A stretch of 59,173 bases of DNA from an uncultured Pelagibacteraceae bacterium (GCA_902534735.1 CACARD010000007.1:1-59173), one strand, 5' to 3'; shown: positions 1 through 8,179, counted from the first letter of the stretch. Notes: generated from the sequence alone by a model not told the origin. Made by a program: numbers and translations.

Positions 1-1
1 A

Positions 2-91
2 GAGAAAGAAAATATATTTGGAACACAGTTTCATCCTGAAAAAAGTGATAAAACTGGCCTAAAAATAATTGATAATTTTATAAATTTATAA
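2..91 (+). CDS. hisH: Imidazole glycerol phosphate synthase glutaminase subunit HisH, 3' end
   Basis: Only the last 29 codons are present; the gene is cut by the window edge. The peptide contains GTQFHPEKS, the His-Pro-Glu segment of class I glutamine amidotransferases that completes the catalytic triad. HisH releases ammonia from glutamine for HisF during histidine synthesis. Identification as HisH rather than another amidotransferase rests on the motif and on hisA, hisF and hisE immediately downstream. The TAA stop is one base before the next ATG, consistent with one operon. Confidence 0.85.
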   Translation, partial: EKENIFGTQFHPEKSDKTGLKIIDNFINL

Positions 92-92
92 A

Positions 93-1004
93 ATGAAAAA
101 ATATATTCTATTTTTAATTTTAATTTTTATTTCAACAAAATCATTTGCAAAAGAGCTAGATCTAGGAATGCATAAAATAATTTTTCCTAACAAATTCAAT
201 ATAATTAACTGGAATGATACAAGTTTTGGTTCTTCTTTTTGTCAAGAATTTTCAACTTGTTTTGGCTTAATTGACAATAAAGTTCTAGAAATTGTTAATC
301 AGGTAGAAGCTGGAAAAAATTTTGAAGAAATAAAAGTCATTAAGCCAATAATAACTAAATATAATAAGATGATAGATTCTTTCAGCGATACCAAGGTTAA
401 AAGTTTATTTAAGACCACGAAAAATATTTTAAAAAAAAATAACTCTGGAACATTTTTTACATATTTTAGAACTGATGAAAAAATAAATGATAATGATATG
501 TTGTCTGAATATGGGATAAATATTGATGAAATAAGAGAAATGTCTTCATCAGAGCTACAGAAATTTTCAAATAAAATTAAAAACGAAATAACATCTGGCA
601 AAGACTATTATATGTTCATGGATGGTTTATTCATTAATTTTGATAAATTCACTATATCAAAATATTCAAATAAAAAACCTTACCTGATAATCAATGGTGA
701 TATTACATATCTTCTTACATCATCTAAGATTAAGTTGGGCAATATTGCTTACTATATTTCAGAAGTTGATGATAAGTTATTTGTTATGGATGGTTATTGT
801 GTAGTTAATTGTAAAAGTTTTTTTGCAGATTTTAACAAAATAATTGATAACTCTTTTAAGTCAAAAAATAAATCTAGTAAAAGCATGTCTACAAAAAAAG
901 ATTCTGATTTTATAAATCAAATTCAAGAACTAAACGATCTTTATAAATCTGGCGTTTTATCAAAGGATGAATTTGAAAAAGCAAAGAAAAAAATCTTAAA
1001 TTAA
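93..1004 (+). CDS. Secreted protein with C-terminal SHOCT-like domain, inside his operon
   Basis: 303 residues with no recognised catalytic domain. The first ~20 residues form a signal peptide (Lys-Lys, a hydrophobic Ile/Leu/Phe core, then SFA before KELDL), so the protein is probably exported. Two Cys pairs (around FCQEFSTCF and DGYCVVNCK) could form disulfides. The last ~28 residues (IQELNDLYKSGVLSKDEFEKAK) match the SHOCT short C-terminal domain pattern, which occurs on many unrelated proteins and is thought to mediate oligomerisation. It is separated by 1 nt from both hisH and hisA, so it is co-transcribed with histidine genes, although nothing in its sequence suggests a histidine role. 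Confidence 0.8.
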   Translation: MKKYILFLILIFISTKSFAKELDLGMHKIIFPNKFNIINWNDTSFGSSFCQEFSTCFGLIDNKVLEIVNQVEAGKNFEEIKVIKPIITKYNKMIDSFSDTKVKSLFKTTKNILKKNNSGTFFTYFRTDEKINDNDMLSEYGINIDEIREMSSSELQKFSNKIKNEITSGKDYYMFMDGLFINFDKFTISKYSNKKPYLIINGDITYLLTSSKIKLGNIAYYISEVDDKLFVMDGYCVVNCKSFFADFNKIIDNSFKSKNKSSKSMSTKKDSDFINQIQELNDLYKSGVLSKDEFEKAKKKILN

Positions 1005-1005
1005 T

Positions 1006-1725
1006 ATGAAAATTTTTCCTGCAATAGATATCAAAGATAAAAAGTGCGTTAGATTAATCAAAGGAGATTTTGAAAATAAAACTGAATATGAAATATCTCC
1101 AGTGGAGCAAGCTGGAAAATATAAAGACAATGGATTTAAAAATTTACATATAGTCGATTTGGATGGTGCATTAACCGGGGAGCCGATTAATATTGATATT
1201 ATTGAAGATATTGTTGGTAAATTTGACCTTAAAATAGAAATAGGAGGTGGTGTAAGAAATTTTGAAACTATTCAAAAATATCTTGATGCTGGTGTTGAAA
1301 AAGTAATTTTGGGAAGTGCTGCTATAAAAGATAGAAGATTTTTAGAAGAAGCTTGTAAAAAATTTCCAAACCAAATAGCACTAGGTTTAGATGCAAAGGA
1401 TGGGCATCTTGCAATTTCTGGCTGGACTGAAGAATCGGATAAATTAACAACAGAATATTTAAAAAAAGTAAATAATTATGGAGTTAGCAGGATTATTTAT
1501 ACAGATATTAATAGAGATGGAACTAAGCAAAGCCCTAATTTTGAAGAAACACAAAAAGTGGCAGATATTTCTAATTGTCCAGTAGTTATATCGGGTGGTG
1601 TTTCATCAATTACTGATATTAAAAGGGCTAAAAAATTAAATAATATCGAAGGTGTTATAGTCGGAAAAGCTATATACGATGGAGATATAAAGTTAGATAA
1701 ACTTGCAAAAGAAATAGATGCTTAA
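1006..1725 (+). CDS. hisA: HisA, phosphoribosylformimino-AICAR phosphate isomerase
   Basis: 239 residues, the usual HisA length. It opens with [14 protein letters not shown] and has the paired half-barrel phosphate motifs IGGGVRN and ISGGVSS expected of the HisA/HisF (beta-alpha)8 barrel. It catalyses the Amadori isomerisation of ProFAR to PRFAR in the cytoplasm, feeding HisF/HisH. The hisF start codon lies inside its last codons (8-nt overlap), implying translational coupling. HisA is told from HisF by the N-terminal Asp in AIDI and by the neighbouring clear hisF. Confidence 0.96.
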   Translation: MKIFPAIDIKDKKCVRLIKGDFENKTEYEISPVEQAGKYKDNGFKNLHIVDLDGALTGEPINIDIIEDIVGKFDLKIEIGGGVRNFETIQKYLDAGVEKVILGSAAIKDRRFLEEACKKFPNQIALGLDAKDGHLAISGWTEESDKLTTEYLKKVNNYGVSRIIYTDINRDGTKQSPNFEETQKVADISNCPVVISGGVSSITDIKRAKKLNNIEGVIVGKAIYDGDIKLDKLAKEIDA

Positions 1726-2470
1726 AAATAGAATTATACCTTGTTTAGATGTTAAAAATGGTCGTGTTGTAAAAGGTATTAACTTTGTAGATCTAAAAGA
1801 TGCAGGAGATCCTGTGGAACAAGCAAAAATCTATAGTGATGGCGGAGCAGATGAAATTTGCTTTTTAGACATTACTGCTTCAAATGAAAATAGAGATACT
1901 ATTTATGAAGTGGTAGAGAAAACTTCTAAGAAATGTTTTGTACCATTAACTGTAGGTGGGGGAGTTAGAAGTATTGATGACATTAATAAATTGCTTAATT
2001 GTGGGGCTGATAAAGTATCAATAAATACAGCCGCTGTTCAAAATGCAAAAGTTGTTGAAGATAGTTCTAGAAAATTTGGATCACAGTGCATTGTTGTTGC
2101 AATTGATGCAAAGAGAAAAGATGATGGATGGGAAATCTTTACTCATGGGGGAAGAAATCCAACTGGCATAAATGCATTAGAATTTGCCTCCAAAATGGAG
2201 AAATGTGGTGCTGGGGAGCTTCTTGTGACCTCTATGGATAAAGATGGAACTCAGTCTGGATATGACATTGAATTGATGCAAAAGATATCATCCATGGTCA
2301 ATATTCCAGTTATTGCATCAGGTGGAGTTGGAACTTTAGATCACTTAGTTGATGGAATAAAATCTGGTGCTAGTGCTGTTTTAGCTGCATCCATATTTCA
2401 TTATGGTACTTATTCAGTAAACGAAGCTAAGCAATATTTGGCTTCGAAAGATATACCTGTTAGGATTTAG
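1718..2470 (+). CDS. hisF: HisF, imidazole glycerol phosphate synthase cyclase subunit
   Basis: 250 residues. It starts [18 protein letters not shown], the diagnostic HisF N-terminus with catalytic Asp, and carries VGGGVRS and ASGGVGT phosphate-binding motifs plus the [13 protein letters not shown] segment with the second catalytic Asp. It uses ammonia from HisH to convert PRFAR into imidazole glycerol phosphate and AICAR. It overlaps hisA by 8 nt and is followed after 1 nt by hisE. All the expected residues are intact. Confidence 0.97.
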   Translation: MLKNRIIPCLDVKNGRVVKGINFVDLKDAGDPVEQAKIYSDGGADEICFLDITASNENRDTIYEVVEKTSKKCFVPLTVGGGVRSIDDINKLLNCGADKVSINTAAVQNAKVVEDSSRKFGSQCIVVAIDAKRKDDGWEIFTHGGRNPTGINALEFASKMEKCGAGELLVTSMDKDGTQSGYDIELMQKISSMVNIPVIASGGVGTLDHLVDGIKSGASAVLAASIFHYGTYSVNEAKQYLASKDIPVRI

Positions 2471-2471
2471 T

Positions 2472-2744
2472 ATGTTAAAGATATTAGAAGATCTCGTAAT
2501 CCTTGCAAGAGAGCGAAAAAATAATCCTGTTGAAGGCTCATACACTAATAAGCTTTTAGAAGATAAAACTTTAGCAAAAGAAAAAGTCTTAGAAGAAATT
2601 AATGAACTTATAGAAGCTGTAGATCAAGACTCTAATAAAATCCACGAAGCAGCAGATGTTTTATATCACTTAATCATGTATCTTGAAAAAAGTGGTATAA
2701 AAATTGAAGAAGTAATGGATGAATTAAAAAGTCGAAAAAAATAA
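2472..2744 (+). CDS. hisE: HisE, phosphoribosyl-ATP pyrophosphatase
   Basis: 90 residues, an all-helical MazG-like protein with the metal-binding signature LEEINELIEAV followed by EAADVLYHLIMYL. HisE hydrolyses phosphoribosyl-ATP to phosphoribosyl-AMP, the second step of histidine synthesis. It is a stand-alone HisE, not fused to HisI. The ATG directly follows the hisF stop (TAGT-ATG). It is the last his gene visible here; the next gene downstream is an unrelated methyltransferase. Confidence 0.94.
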   Translation: MLKILEDLVILARERKNNPVEGSYTNKLLEDKTLAKEKVLEEINELIEAVDQDSNKIHEAADVLYHLIMYLEKSGIKIEEVMDELKSRKK

Positions 2745-2786
2745 CTATGATACAAGGTTATATAAATTGGGAAAAAAAATAAATTC

Positions 2787-3983
2787 ATGAAAAGAATCAA
2801 AGCCCTAAGTTTTTTTACAGGTGCGATGGGATTAGATATTGGCCTCAAAAAAGCAGGAATAGATGTAATTCTAGCATGCGAAAGTGAAAAATTTATTAGG
2901 GAAACAATTAAATTGAATAATCCTAAGCTTAAAGTTTTAGAAGATATAAATCTTTACACTCCTGAACAAATTAAAAAAGCAGCAGGATTAAAAAAAAATG
3001 AGAAAGTTGATTTAATTGTTGGAGGGCCGCCCTGTCAGGCTTTTAGCACTGCTGGAAAAAGATTATCAATTAATGAAAATAGAGGAGTTGTTTTTATAAA
3101 ATTTTTAGAAGTTATTAAAAAATTAAAACCAACTTATTTTGTTATTGAAAATGTTAGAGGCTTATTAAGTGTACCATTAAAACATGTGCCTCATAGAAAA
3201 AGAAAAGGAAAACTAAAACCCAGAGAAGAAAAGGGTGGAACGCTTAAGTTTATTTTGGATTATTTAAATAAATGTGGTTACAAAGTAAGTTTTAATTTAT
3301 ATAACTCAGCAAATTTTGGTACTCCTCAAGTTCGGGAAAGAATTGTTATAGTTGGCAACAAAAAAGAAAAATTACCATATCTCTCTCCAACTCATTCAGA
3401 GCATGGAAATTATGGTTTAAAATCTTGGAATACATTTAAATCAGCAGTTAAAGGTTTACATAATATCAATCATGACTTTGTAAAGTTTCCTGAATATAGA
3501 ATTAAATATTATAAAAAAATTAAAGAGGGAAAAAATTGGAAAAGTTTGCCCGTTTCATTACAAAAAGAGGCTTTAGGTAGTTCTTATTTTGCAGGTGGAG
3601 GTAAGACTGGATTTTTAAGGAGATTAGGATGGAATAAGCCGTCTCCTACATTAGTTACTGATCCTACAATGCCAGCAACAGATTTAGCTCATCCAGAGTT
3701 AAATAGACCTTTATCGATTCAAGAATATAAAAGAATTCAAGAATTCCCAGATGATTGGAAATTAAGTGGCAGTTTAAGAAATCAATATAAACAAATTGGT
3801 AATGCTGTGCCTGTAAGCTTAGGTAAAGCCATAGGAAAACTTATTGTCAATCATGCTTTAAGAAAAAAGATAAGAGTTATTAATAATTTTAAATATTCAA
3901 GATATTTAAATACTAGTGATTTAGATTGGCATAATAGTTTAGATAAAAAAGTTGCTTCAAATCAAAAATCTTTTAATTTTTAG
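2787..3983 (+). CDS. DNA (cytosine-5) methyltransferase of a type II RM system
   Basis: 398 residues with the ordered C5-methyltransferase motifs: motif I FFTGAMGLDIG (9-19), motif IV GGPPCQAFS with catalytic Cys83, motif VI ENV (121-123), motif VIII QVRERIVIVG, motif IX RPLSIQEYKRIQEFP and motif X QIGNAVPVSLG. The segment between VIII and IX is the target-recognition domain. It transfers a methyl group from SAM to a cytosine in a specific duplex site. It converges on and overlaps by 11 nt a SinI-like endonuclease gene, so it is most simply the protecting methylase of that pair. The GGWCC target is inferred only from the endonuclease family. Confidence 0.95.
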   Translation: MKRIKALSFFTGAMGLDIGLKKAGIDVILACESEKFIRETIKLNNPKLKVLEDINLYTPEQIKKAAGLKKNEKVDLIVGGPPCQAFSTAGKRLSINENRGVVFIKFLEVIKKLKPTYFVIENVRGLLSVPLKHVPHRKRKGKLKPREEKGGTLKFILDYLNKCGYKVSFNLYNSANFGTPQVRERIVIVGNKKEKLPYLSPTHSEHGNYGLKSWNTFKSAVKGLHNINHDFVKFPEYRIKYYKKIKEGKNWKSLPVSLQKEALGSSYFAGGGKTGFLRRLGWNKPSPTLVTDPTMPATDLAHPELNRPLSIQEYKRIQEFPDDWKLSGSLRNQYKQIGNAVPVSLGKAIGKLIVNHALRKKIRVINNFKYSRYLNTSDLDWHNSLDKKVASNQKSFNF

Positions 3984-4623
3984 CTTTTCCTCTCAAAAAT
4001 TCCAAAAAATTTTCTTCATTTAAATTTTCGTTGCTTATAAATTCTTGAAGCTTATCCCAATTTTGACTATTTTTTTTTGTAGCGTTTCTCCTACACCAAA
4101 ATAGTATTTCAGTATTTTCTCTAACTTCGCTAGACGAACTATTTTCAGTATTACTACTTGCTTTTACCTGTAATGCTCTCCAAGAAGTTTCTTCATTTTC
4201 ATTTTCAACTTTCTGTATAAAATCTATTTTATCAACAACGCTGCCTGAGCACCAAATCCAGCTATCATCATTTTTATTTTGATTGATAAATTCTTCTAAA
4301 AAATGACCTAATATATTTTCTGCTCCCATAGCATCATAATGGTACTCAATAACCTTCTGTATAATTTCATCTGAATAGTTTTTATTCTCTTTTAAGAATT
4401 CATATACAGCCAAATCAGGAAATGTTTTTGGCTCTTTAAATGTTTTTTTACGACCTTTAATTAATTTTTTTTTTAACTCATTTATGTGTTCATTGCTGGC
4501 ATAGGAAAAATTTTTCTTTTGATTATCGGTATAGCTAAGTAATGTCTTGTTGGGTCTTACCAATGAGTTTGGTTTGTCCTCAGCAAATTCCAAAATTATT
4601 TCTAATTCATTTTCTATGGTCAT
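3973..4623 (-). CDS. SinI-like type II restriction endonuclease
   Basis: 216 residues. The second half resembles the SinI endonuclease family: NILGHFLEEFI (103-113), WIWCSGSVV (122-130), KIDFIQK (132-138), ALQVKASSNTENSSSSEVR (150-168) and SQNWDKL. E110/E111, D134 and Q152-x-K154 form a plausible PD-(D/E)xK-type metal site. SinI cuts GGWCC; whether this enzyme keeps that specificity is inference. The N-terminal ~90 residues are Lys-rich and not recognised. It is convergent with the C5 methyltransferase (11-nt overlap) and follows the 112-residue gene on the same strand by 5 nt. The family call is from memory of SinI, not a search. Confidence 0.82.
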   Translation of the reverse strand: MTIENELEIILEFAEDKPNSLVRPNKTLLSYTDNQKKNFSYASNEHINELKKKLIKGRKKTFKEPKTFPDLAVYEFLKENKNYSDEIIQKVIEYHYDAMGAENILGHFLEEFINQNKNDDSWIWCSGSVVDKIDFIQKVENENEETSWRALQVKASSNTENSSSSEVRENTEILFWCRRNATKKNSQNWDKLQEFISNENLNEENFLEFLRGKAKN

Positions 4624-4628
4624 AGTTA

Positions 4629-4967
4629 TTATAGATCTTCATTATGCCAGGTAAATAGATCAGCTTCAAAAGGAATATTCCTAAAATTCAATAGTTCTTT
4701 ATATTTTTTAAGCCTGTCCTCTTTTTTAGCACTTTTTAAGTATGTGAGGATTTCATCATAGGTTAGTCCTTTCAAATTATTTTTTTTCACATCCACATAC
4801 TCCTCATATTCCATACCTGCTATTGCATAGCCTTTATAAGGGTCTATGTGTTCCGCATAACTGATTATATCTTTAGTTTCTTTGAGAATATCGTACCAAT
4901 GAGCAACCTGATTTTTATTATCAAAAAGATAATCTTTTCTGTAATCAAACAGTTCTAACTGCTGCAT
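4629..4967 (-). CDS. Hypothetical protein upstream of the restriction endonuclease
   Basis: 112 residues, not recognised. It starts MQQLELFDYRKDYLF and contains several Tyr/Asp/Glu-rich helices (EYEEYVDVKK, LTYDEILTYLK) and ends FTWHNEDL. No signal peptide, membrane segment or clear helix-turn-helix is visible. It sits 5 nt upstream of the endonuclease on the same strand, so it is probably in the same transcript. By position it could be a controller or accessory subunit of the RM system, but its sequence does not resemble the usual small HTH controller proteins. It could equally be an unrelated passenger. Confidence 0.7.
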   Translation of the reverse strand: MQQLELFDYRKDYLFDNKNQVAHWYDILKETKDIISYAEHIDPYKGYAIAGMEYEEYVDVKKNNLKGLTYDEILTYLKSAKKEDRLKKYKELLNFRNIPFEADLFTWHNEDL

Positions 4968-5036
4968 ATTTTTGAAGTATTTAAATTAAGAAAATTAATT
5001 AACAATTAATAATATAATTTTAAATTATGTCTTAAG

Positions 5037-5042
5037 TATGAT
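5037..5042 (+). promoter_or_regulatory. Candidate -10 box for the riboswitch transcript
   Basis: TATGAT lies about 8 nt before the first predicted riboswitch base, which would put the transcription start right at the aptamer. The corresponding -35 region (around 5014-5019) is poor, so this is a weak call. A TATAAT at 5013-5018 is an alternative. The rest of 4968-5049 is AT-rich with no other feature I can see. Confidence 0.35.
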
Positions 5043-5049
5043 AGGATTT

Positions 5050-5113
5050 ATTAGTCCTGATTTAGAAAATAACTCTACTTGCTGGGACTTTAAACACAAC
5101 GCTAAAGGAGGCA
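5050..5113 (+). promoter_or_regulatory. SAM-II/SAM-V-type riboswitch (H-type pseudoknot)
   Basis: A hairpin P1 pairs AGTCCT (5053-5058) with GGGACT (5084-5089). The loop strand CTCTACTTGC (5073-5082) can pair with GCTAAAGGAG (5101-5110), giving an H-type pseudoknot that buries the Shine-Dalgarno AAAGGAGG of the ORF at 5115. The pattern CTGATTT...TTGCT...GCTAAA matches my memory of the SAM-II core (CUGAUUUAA, UUGCAAGC, GCUAAA), including the U-U pair flanked by G-C pairs. SAM-II and its marine variant SAM-V bind S-adenosylmethionine and block translation. Choosing between II and V would need a covariance model. It is strand-specific to the small downstream ORF. Confidence 0.75.
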
Positions 5114-5114
5114 A

Positions 5115-5282
5115 ATGAAAATAATTATACAATCAATTAAAAACTACTTTAAATCTAAAAAGGATAGAGGATTAGAACCTGTATTCTTTGAAAAAATAGG
5201 TGATCAAAAAACATCAAGAGATCAGATGCGTAAAAATTTAATTAAAGCATTAGAGAAAAATGGTTGGACAATAAAAAAATAA
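5115..5282 (+). CDS. 55-residue orphan protein under riboswitch control
   Basis: ATG at 5115 is preceded at 6-nt spacing by a near-perfect ribosome binding site (AAAGGAGG, 5104-5111), which is much stronger than for most genes here and lies inside the riboswitch pseudoknot. The product begins MKIIIQSIKNYFKSKKDRG and ends EKNGWTIKK; it is basic, has no signal peptide or membrane helix, and matches no family I know. It ends 1 nt before the convergent dctM stop codon. If the riboswitch call is right, expression should fall when SAM is plentiful, suggesting a link to methionine or SAM supply. Function unknown. Confidence 0.72.
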   Translation: MKIIIQSIKNYFKSKKDRGLEPVFFEKIGDQKTSRDQMRKNLIKALEKNGWTIKK

Positions 5283-5283
5283 T

Positions 5284-6549
5284 TTACAATTTACCAGGTA
5301 ACCAGGTTGAGAATATTGGGAAGAGTATCATTAGTATTCCATAAATTATTCCAACAATTGTAAATAATGGAACTTCTTTGAAAGCTTTGGCAGGGTTTTC
5401 TTTGATCACACCTGCAGCTGTATAAATACCAACACATACGGGGGGCGTTATCATCCCAATACCTGCAAACGCAACAAACACTACATAAAGATGAAGTAGG
5501 CTTTGATTAAATGATAATGTGATTGCTGCAAAAATTGGAACTGTCAAATAAAATACAGGAACGATTTCTATAAACGTTCCAAGTATTAAACAAATTGCTC
5601 CAAGCATTATCCAGAACAGATTTACGCTAACACCTTTATCTGTGAAGAAGGTAATAATTTTTTGAGGAGCTTGTGTGTAAGTTAAAACTACACTTAAGAA
5701 TGTTGCAGTTGCTATAATTGCAAAAATTACAGCAGTTATGATTGCAGTTTCTCTTAAACAGCTCATCAAAGATGAAAAAGTAAGTTCACGGTAAATTAAA
5801 AATCCAATTAAAACTGCATATACTCCTGCAACAGCAGCAGACTCTGACGGAGTTAGTATTCCAGCATAAATTCCACCCAAAATTATAACTGGGGTGATCA
5901 ATGCTGGTAACGCAGCGATGAAAGAACTTACTCTATCTTTTAATGATGCTTTCTCATCTGTTCTAATATGCCTGCATTTAAACAAAACTAGAAGGACCAT
6001 CAAAACAAGCAGAACTAGGCCTGGAATAACTCCTGCAGCAAAGGTTTTTGATACAGGTACGTTAGTTAGAGCACTAAATAGTATTGCTGCATTGGATGGA
6101 GGTATCAATGCCTCTAATAAAGCCGCAGAAGCTGCTAGGACAACAACAAAAGGAGTTGGATAACCTTGTTCAATCATCTTTGGCATCATAATTGTTCCAA
6201 CTGCAGTAATAGCTGCAAGTATGGATCCACAAAAAGCTGCAAAGAAACCCATCGCAATAACCATAGCAACACCCAATCCACCTGGCCAATGTCCAACAAG
6301 TGTTGTTGTGAACTTAACTAATCTTGATGCAGCGCCTCCTTTTAACATTGCCATTCCAGTAAAGATAAATAATGGAACAGCGATTAGAACGTGTTTTGTT
6401 AATGCACCAAATGAAACTTGTATTAAAACTGACCAAGGTAAATTTAATCCAGCAATAGCTGCTAATGAACTTCCTAAACCAAAAACTAAAAATATTGGAA
6501 CTGAGATAACTAATGTTACAAGAGAAATAATAAAAGCCAATCCAAACAT
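5284..6549 (-). CDS. dctM: TRAP transporter large permease subunit (DctM type)
   Basis: 421 residues, almost entirely hydrophobic, with about 12 predicted membrane helices. Family features include the N-terminal LVISVPIFLVFGLGSS segment, VPLFIFTGMAMLKGG, GSILAAITAVGTIMMP and the C-terminal GMITPPVCVGIYTA. It is the sodium-coupled transport subunit of a tripartite ATP-independent periplasmic transporter. It follows dctQ directly (TAG then ATG on the minus strand), with dctP upstream, so P-Q-M are one operon. The substrate is a carboxylate or related organic acid, but cannot be told from this subunit. Confidence 0.92.
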   Translation of the reverse strand: MFGLAFIISLVTLVISVPIFLVFGLGSSLAAIAGLNLPWSVLIQVSFGALTKHVLIAVPLFIFTGMAMLKGGAASRLVKFTTTLVGHWPGGLGVAMVIAMGFFAAFCGSILAAITAVGTIMMPKMIEQGYPTPFVVVLAASAALLEALIPPSNAAILFSALTNVPVSKTFAAGVIPGLVLLVLMVLLVLFKCRHIRTDEKASLKDRVSSFIAALPALITPVIILGGIYAGILTPSESAAVAGVYAVLIGFLIYRELTFSSLMSCLRETAIITAVIFAIIATATFLSVVLTYTQAPQKIITFFTDKGVSVNLFWIMLGAICLILGTFIEIVPVFYLTVPIFAAITLSFNQSLLHLYVVFVAFAGIGMITPPVCVGIYTAAGVIKENPAKAFKEVPLFTIVGIIYGILMILFPIFSTWLPGKL

Positions 6550-7044
6550 CTATTCTTTCCCTAAAAGTTTTTTTAAATTATCTAAAATAAGCTCTAATGA
6601 TGTTAATGCTAAAATTAAAAAACCAACCGGAAATGCTAAAAACATCCACCAAATAGGAATATTAATTTCCAATTCCATCATTTGTCCTAAATTGTAATAC
6701 ATTATTGTTGCATCAACTCCTGCTTTAAAGAAGACACAAGCAGAAATAAGAGCTATTAAATTTACAATTGTTCCAATAATATTTTTTGATTTTTCAGATA
6801 AATAATGACTTAAAAAATCTACTTTAATATGTTGTCCTTGCTTTAATAAAGGACCTAGTAATGGAAACACCAACCAACTCACCATTACAGGTGGTAATTC
6901 TATAAACCACGCAAATCCTGTGCCTGTGATGAATCTTGTTGTGGCGCTTAATGCTAAAGCTGCCACCATTAAAAAGACGATGAACATTGCGAGCGAAATT
7001 GCAGCTTTTGCTAGCAAATTATTAATAGCTCGCAATGCCCTCAT
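6550..7044 (-). CDS. dctQ: TRAP transporter small permease subunit (DctQ type)
   Basis: 164 residues with four hydrophobic segments and the DctQ features TGTGFAWFIELPPVMVSWLVF and GQHIKVDFL near residues 55-80. This small subunit fuses functionally with DctM to form the membrane part of the TRAP transporter. It begins 28 nt after the dctP stop and ends directly against the dctM start. The N-terminal MRALRAINNLLAKA is a typical DctQ cytoplasmic start. Confidence 0.9.
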   Translation of the reverse strand: MRALRAINNLLAKAAISLAMFIVFLMVAALALSATTRFITGTGFAWFIELPPVMVSWLVFPLLGPLLKQGQHIKVDFLSHYLSEKSKNIIGTIVNLIALISACVFFKAGVDATIMYYNLGQMMELEINIPIWWMFLAFPVGFLILALTSLELILDNLKKLLGKE

Positions 7045-7072
7045 AATCTTTTCAGAAAAAGTTTAACTTCTT

Positions 7073-8089
7073 CTAATTGCTCTTAGCATATGCTTGTGCT
7101 GCCTCTAAGGCGTCAGCATCAATCATTTTAGCCATTGCTGGCATTACTTCATCTTTCATAAGCTTATCAAACTTAGCTTTTTCAGCCCCTGAAAGCGTAG
7201 TAACAACCCCACCTCTTTCTTGGAATTTTTTAAGAGTGCTTTCTCCAGTATCCATAATTAAGTCAGTTGATCTTTTTCCAATTTCTTTACCAACATCCAT
7301 TATGATTTTTTGTAAGTCTGGAGACAGACTATTAAACCAAGTTGAGTTTGCCATAATATATGCATCAGCATAATATTGATAAGGTTTTTGAGCGTATTTC
7401 AAAAATTCCCACCAACTGTATGCCTCAATACTTCCTGGAGGACTGTTTATTGTATCAATCATTCCAGTTTGTAAAGAAGTATAAACTTCACCCGTAGGTA
7501 ACGATACTCTGTTTGCTCCTAAAGCATCCCACATAGGTTCTTCACTTTTTAAAAGTCTTCTAGCTTTTAAACCTTTCATCGCATCAATACCTGTCAATTC
7601 CTTAGCACTTGAAAAAGTCATTACAGGTCCAACTGGGTTGTACATTACTAATGTTGAATTAGTTTTTTTTGTTAACTCACCCCAAATTTCTTTTCCTTTA
7701 GGTGAATTTTGAAAAAAACCTCTTTGCTGTTCCCATGAATTAAATAATCCTGGAAATGAAGCAACATTAAAGTTTTTGTTTATTGGTGGAAAACTTACTA
7801 CTCCAACAATGCCTCCAAGTTCAACTGCACCAGAAGTTACCGCTCCCATTACTTCTCTAATTCCAAATAATTGTTTAGATGGATAAACTTCTATTTTTAA
7901 TTTCCCTTTTGCTCTTTTGTTTACTTCATCTGCAAAAATTTGTGCATGTTTTGCACTGTGGTGCTTTGGGCTCCAGTGAACAGATAATCGTCCAACTATT
8001 TCCGAAAAAGCAGCTGTTGAAGTAAGAACAAATGAAAAAATAAATGTTAAGCTAATAATAGCTTTATAAATTGATTTAAATTTATTCAT
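7073..8089 (-). CDS. dctP: TRAP transporter solute-binding protein (DctP type)
   Basis: 338 residues with a signal peptide ending near TAAFSE, followed by the mature DctP fold. Visible family features are HHSAKHAQIFADEVNKRAKGKLKIEVYPSKQL cut into short motifs such as EVYPSKQLFG, then VTSGAVELGG, LKARRLLKS (binding Arg), TGEVYTSLQTGMIDT and AEKAKFDKLM. It captures an organic acid in the periplasm and passes it to DctQM. It is the first gene of the operon, with a GAGAGGGA ribosome site. The ligand is not predictable by eye; C4-dicarboxylate or 2-oxo/aromatic acids are all possible. Confidence 0.9.
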   Translation of the reverse strand: MNKFKSIYKAIISLTFIFSFVLTSTAAFSEIVGRLSVHWSPKHHSAKHAQIFADEVNKRAKGKLKIEVYPSKQLFGIREVMGAVTSGAVELGGIVGVVSFPPINKNFNVASFPGLFNSWEQQRGFFQNSPKGKEIWGELTKKTNSTLVMYNPVGPVMTFSSAKELTGIDAMKGLKARRLLKSEEPMWDALGANRVSLPTGEVYTSLQTGMIDTINSPPGSIEAYSWWEFLKYAQKPYQYYADAYIMANSTWFNSLSPDLQKIIMDVGKEIGKRSTDLIMDTGESTLKKFQERGGVVTTLSGAEKAKFDKLMKDEVMPAMAKMIDADALEAAQAYAKSN

Positions 8090-8179
8090 TTTCCCTCTCT
8101 TTTTTAAAAATTCATCTTATTAGTTGCATATATTTTAACAATGCAAAAATTTAAAAATTAACTAAAATATATTTTTAAT

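Noticed and set aside
299..601. Minus-strand frame inside the SHOCT protein gene
   Set aside because: Shadow of a real gene with a signal peptide and domain; the antisense product has no support.
2787..4967. Depletion of GGWCC sites as evidence for the restriction system
   Set aside because: Several GGACC and GGTCC sites are visible throughout the window, roughly as expected, so avoidance does not support or exclude the call.
6221..6697. Antisense frame across dctM and dctQ
   Set aside because: It runs through two well-supported TRAP genes and yields a Pro/Asn-rich product without recognisable features.
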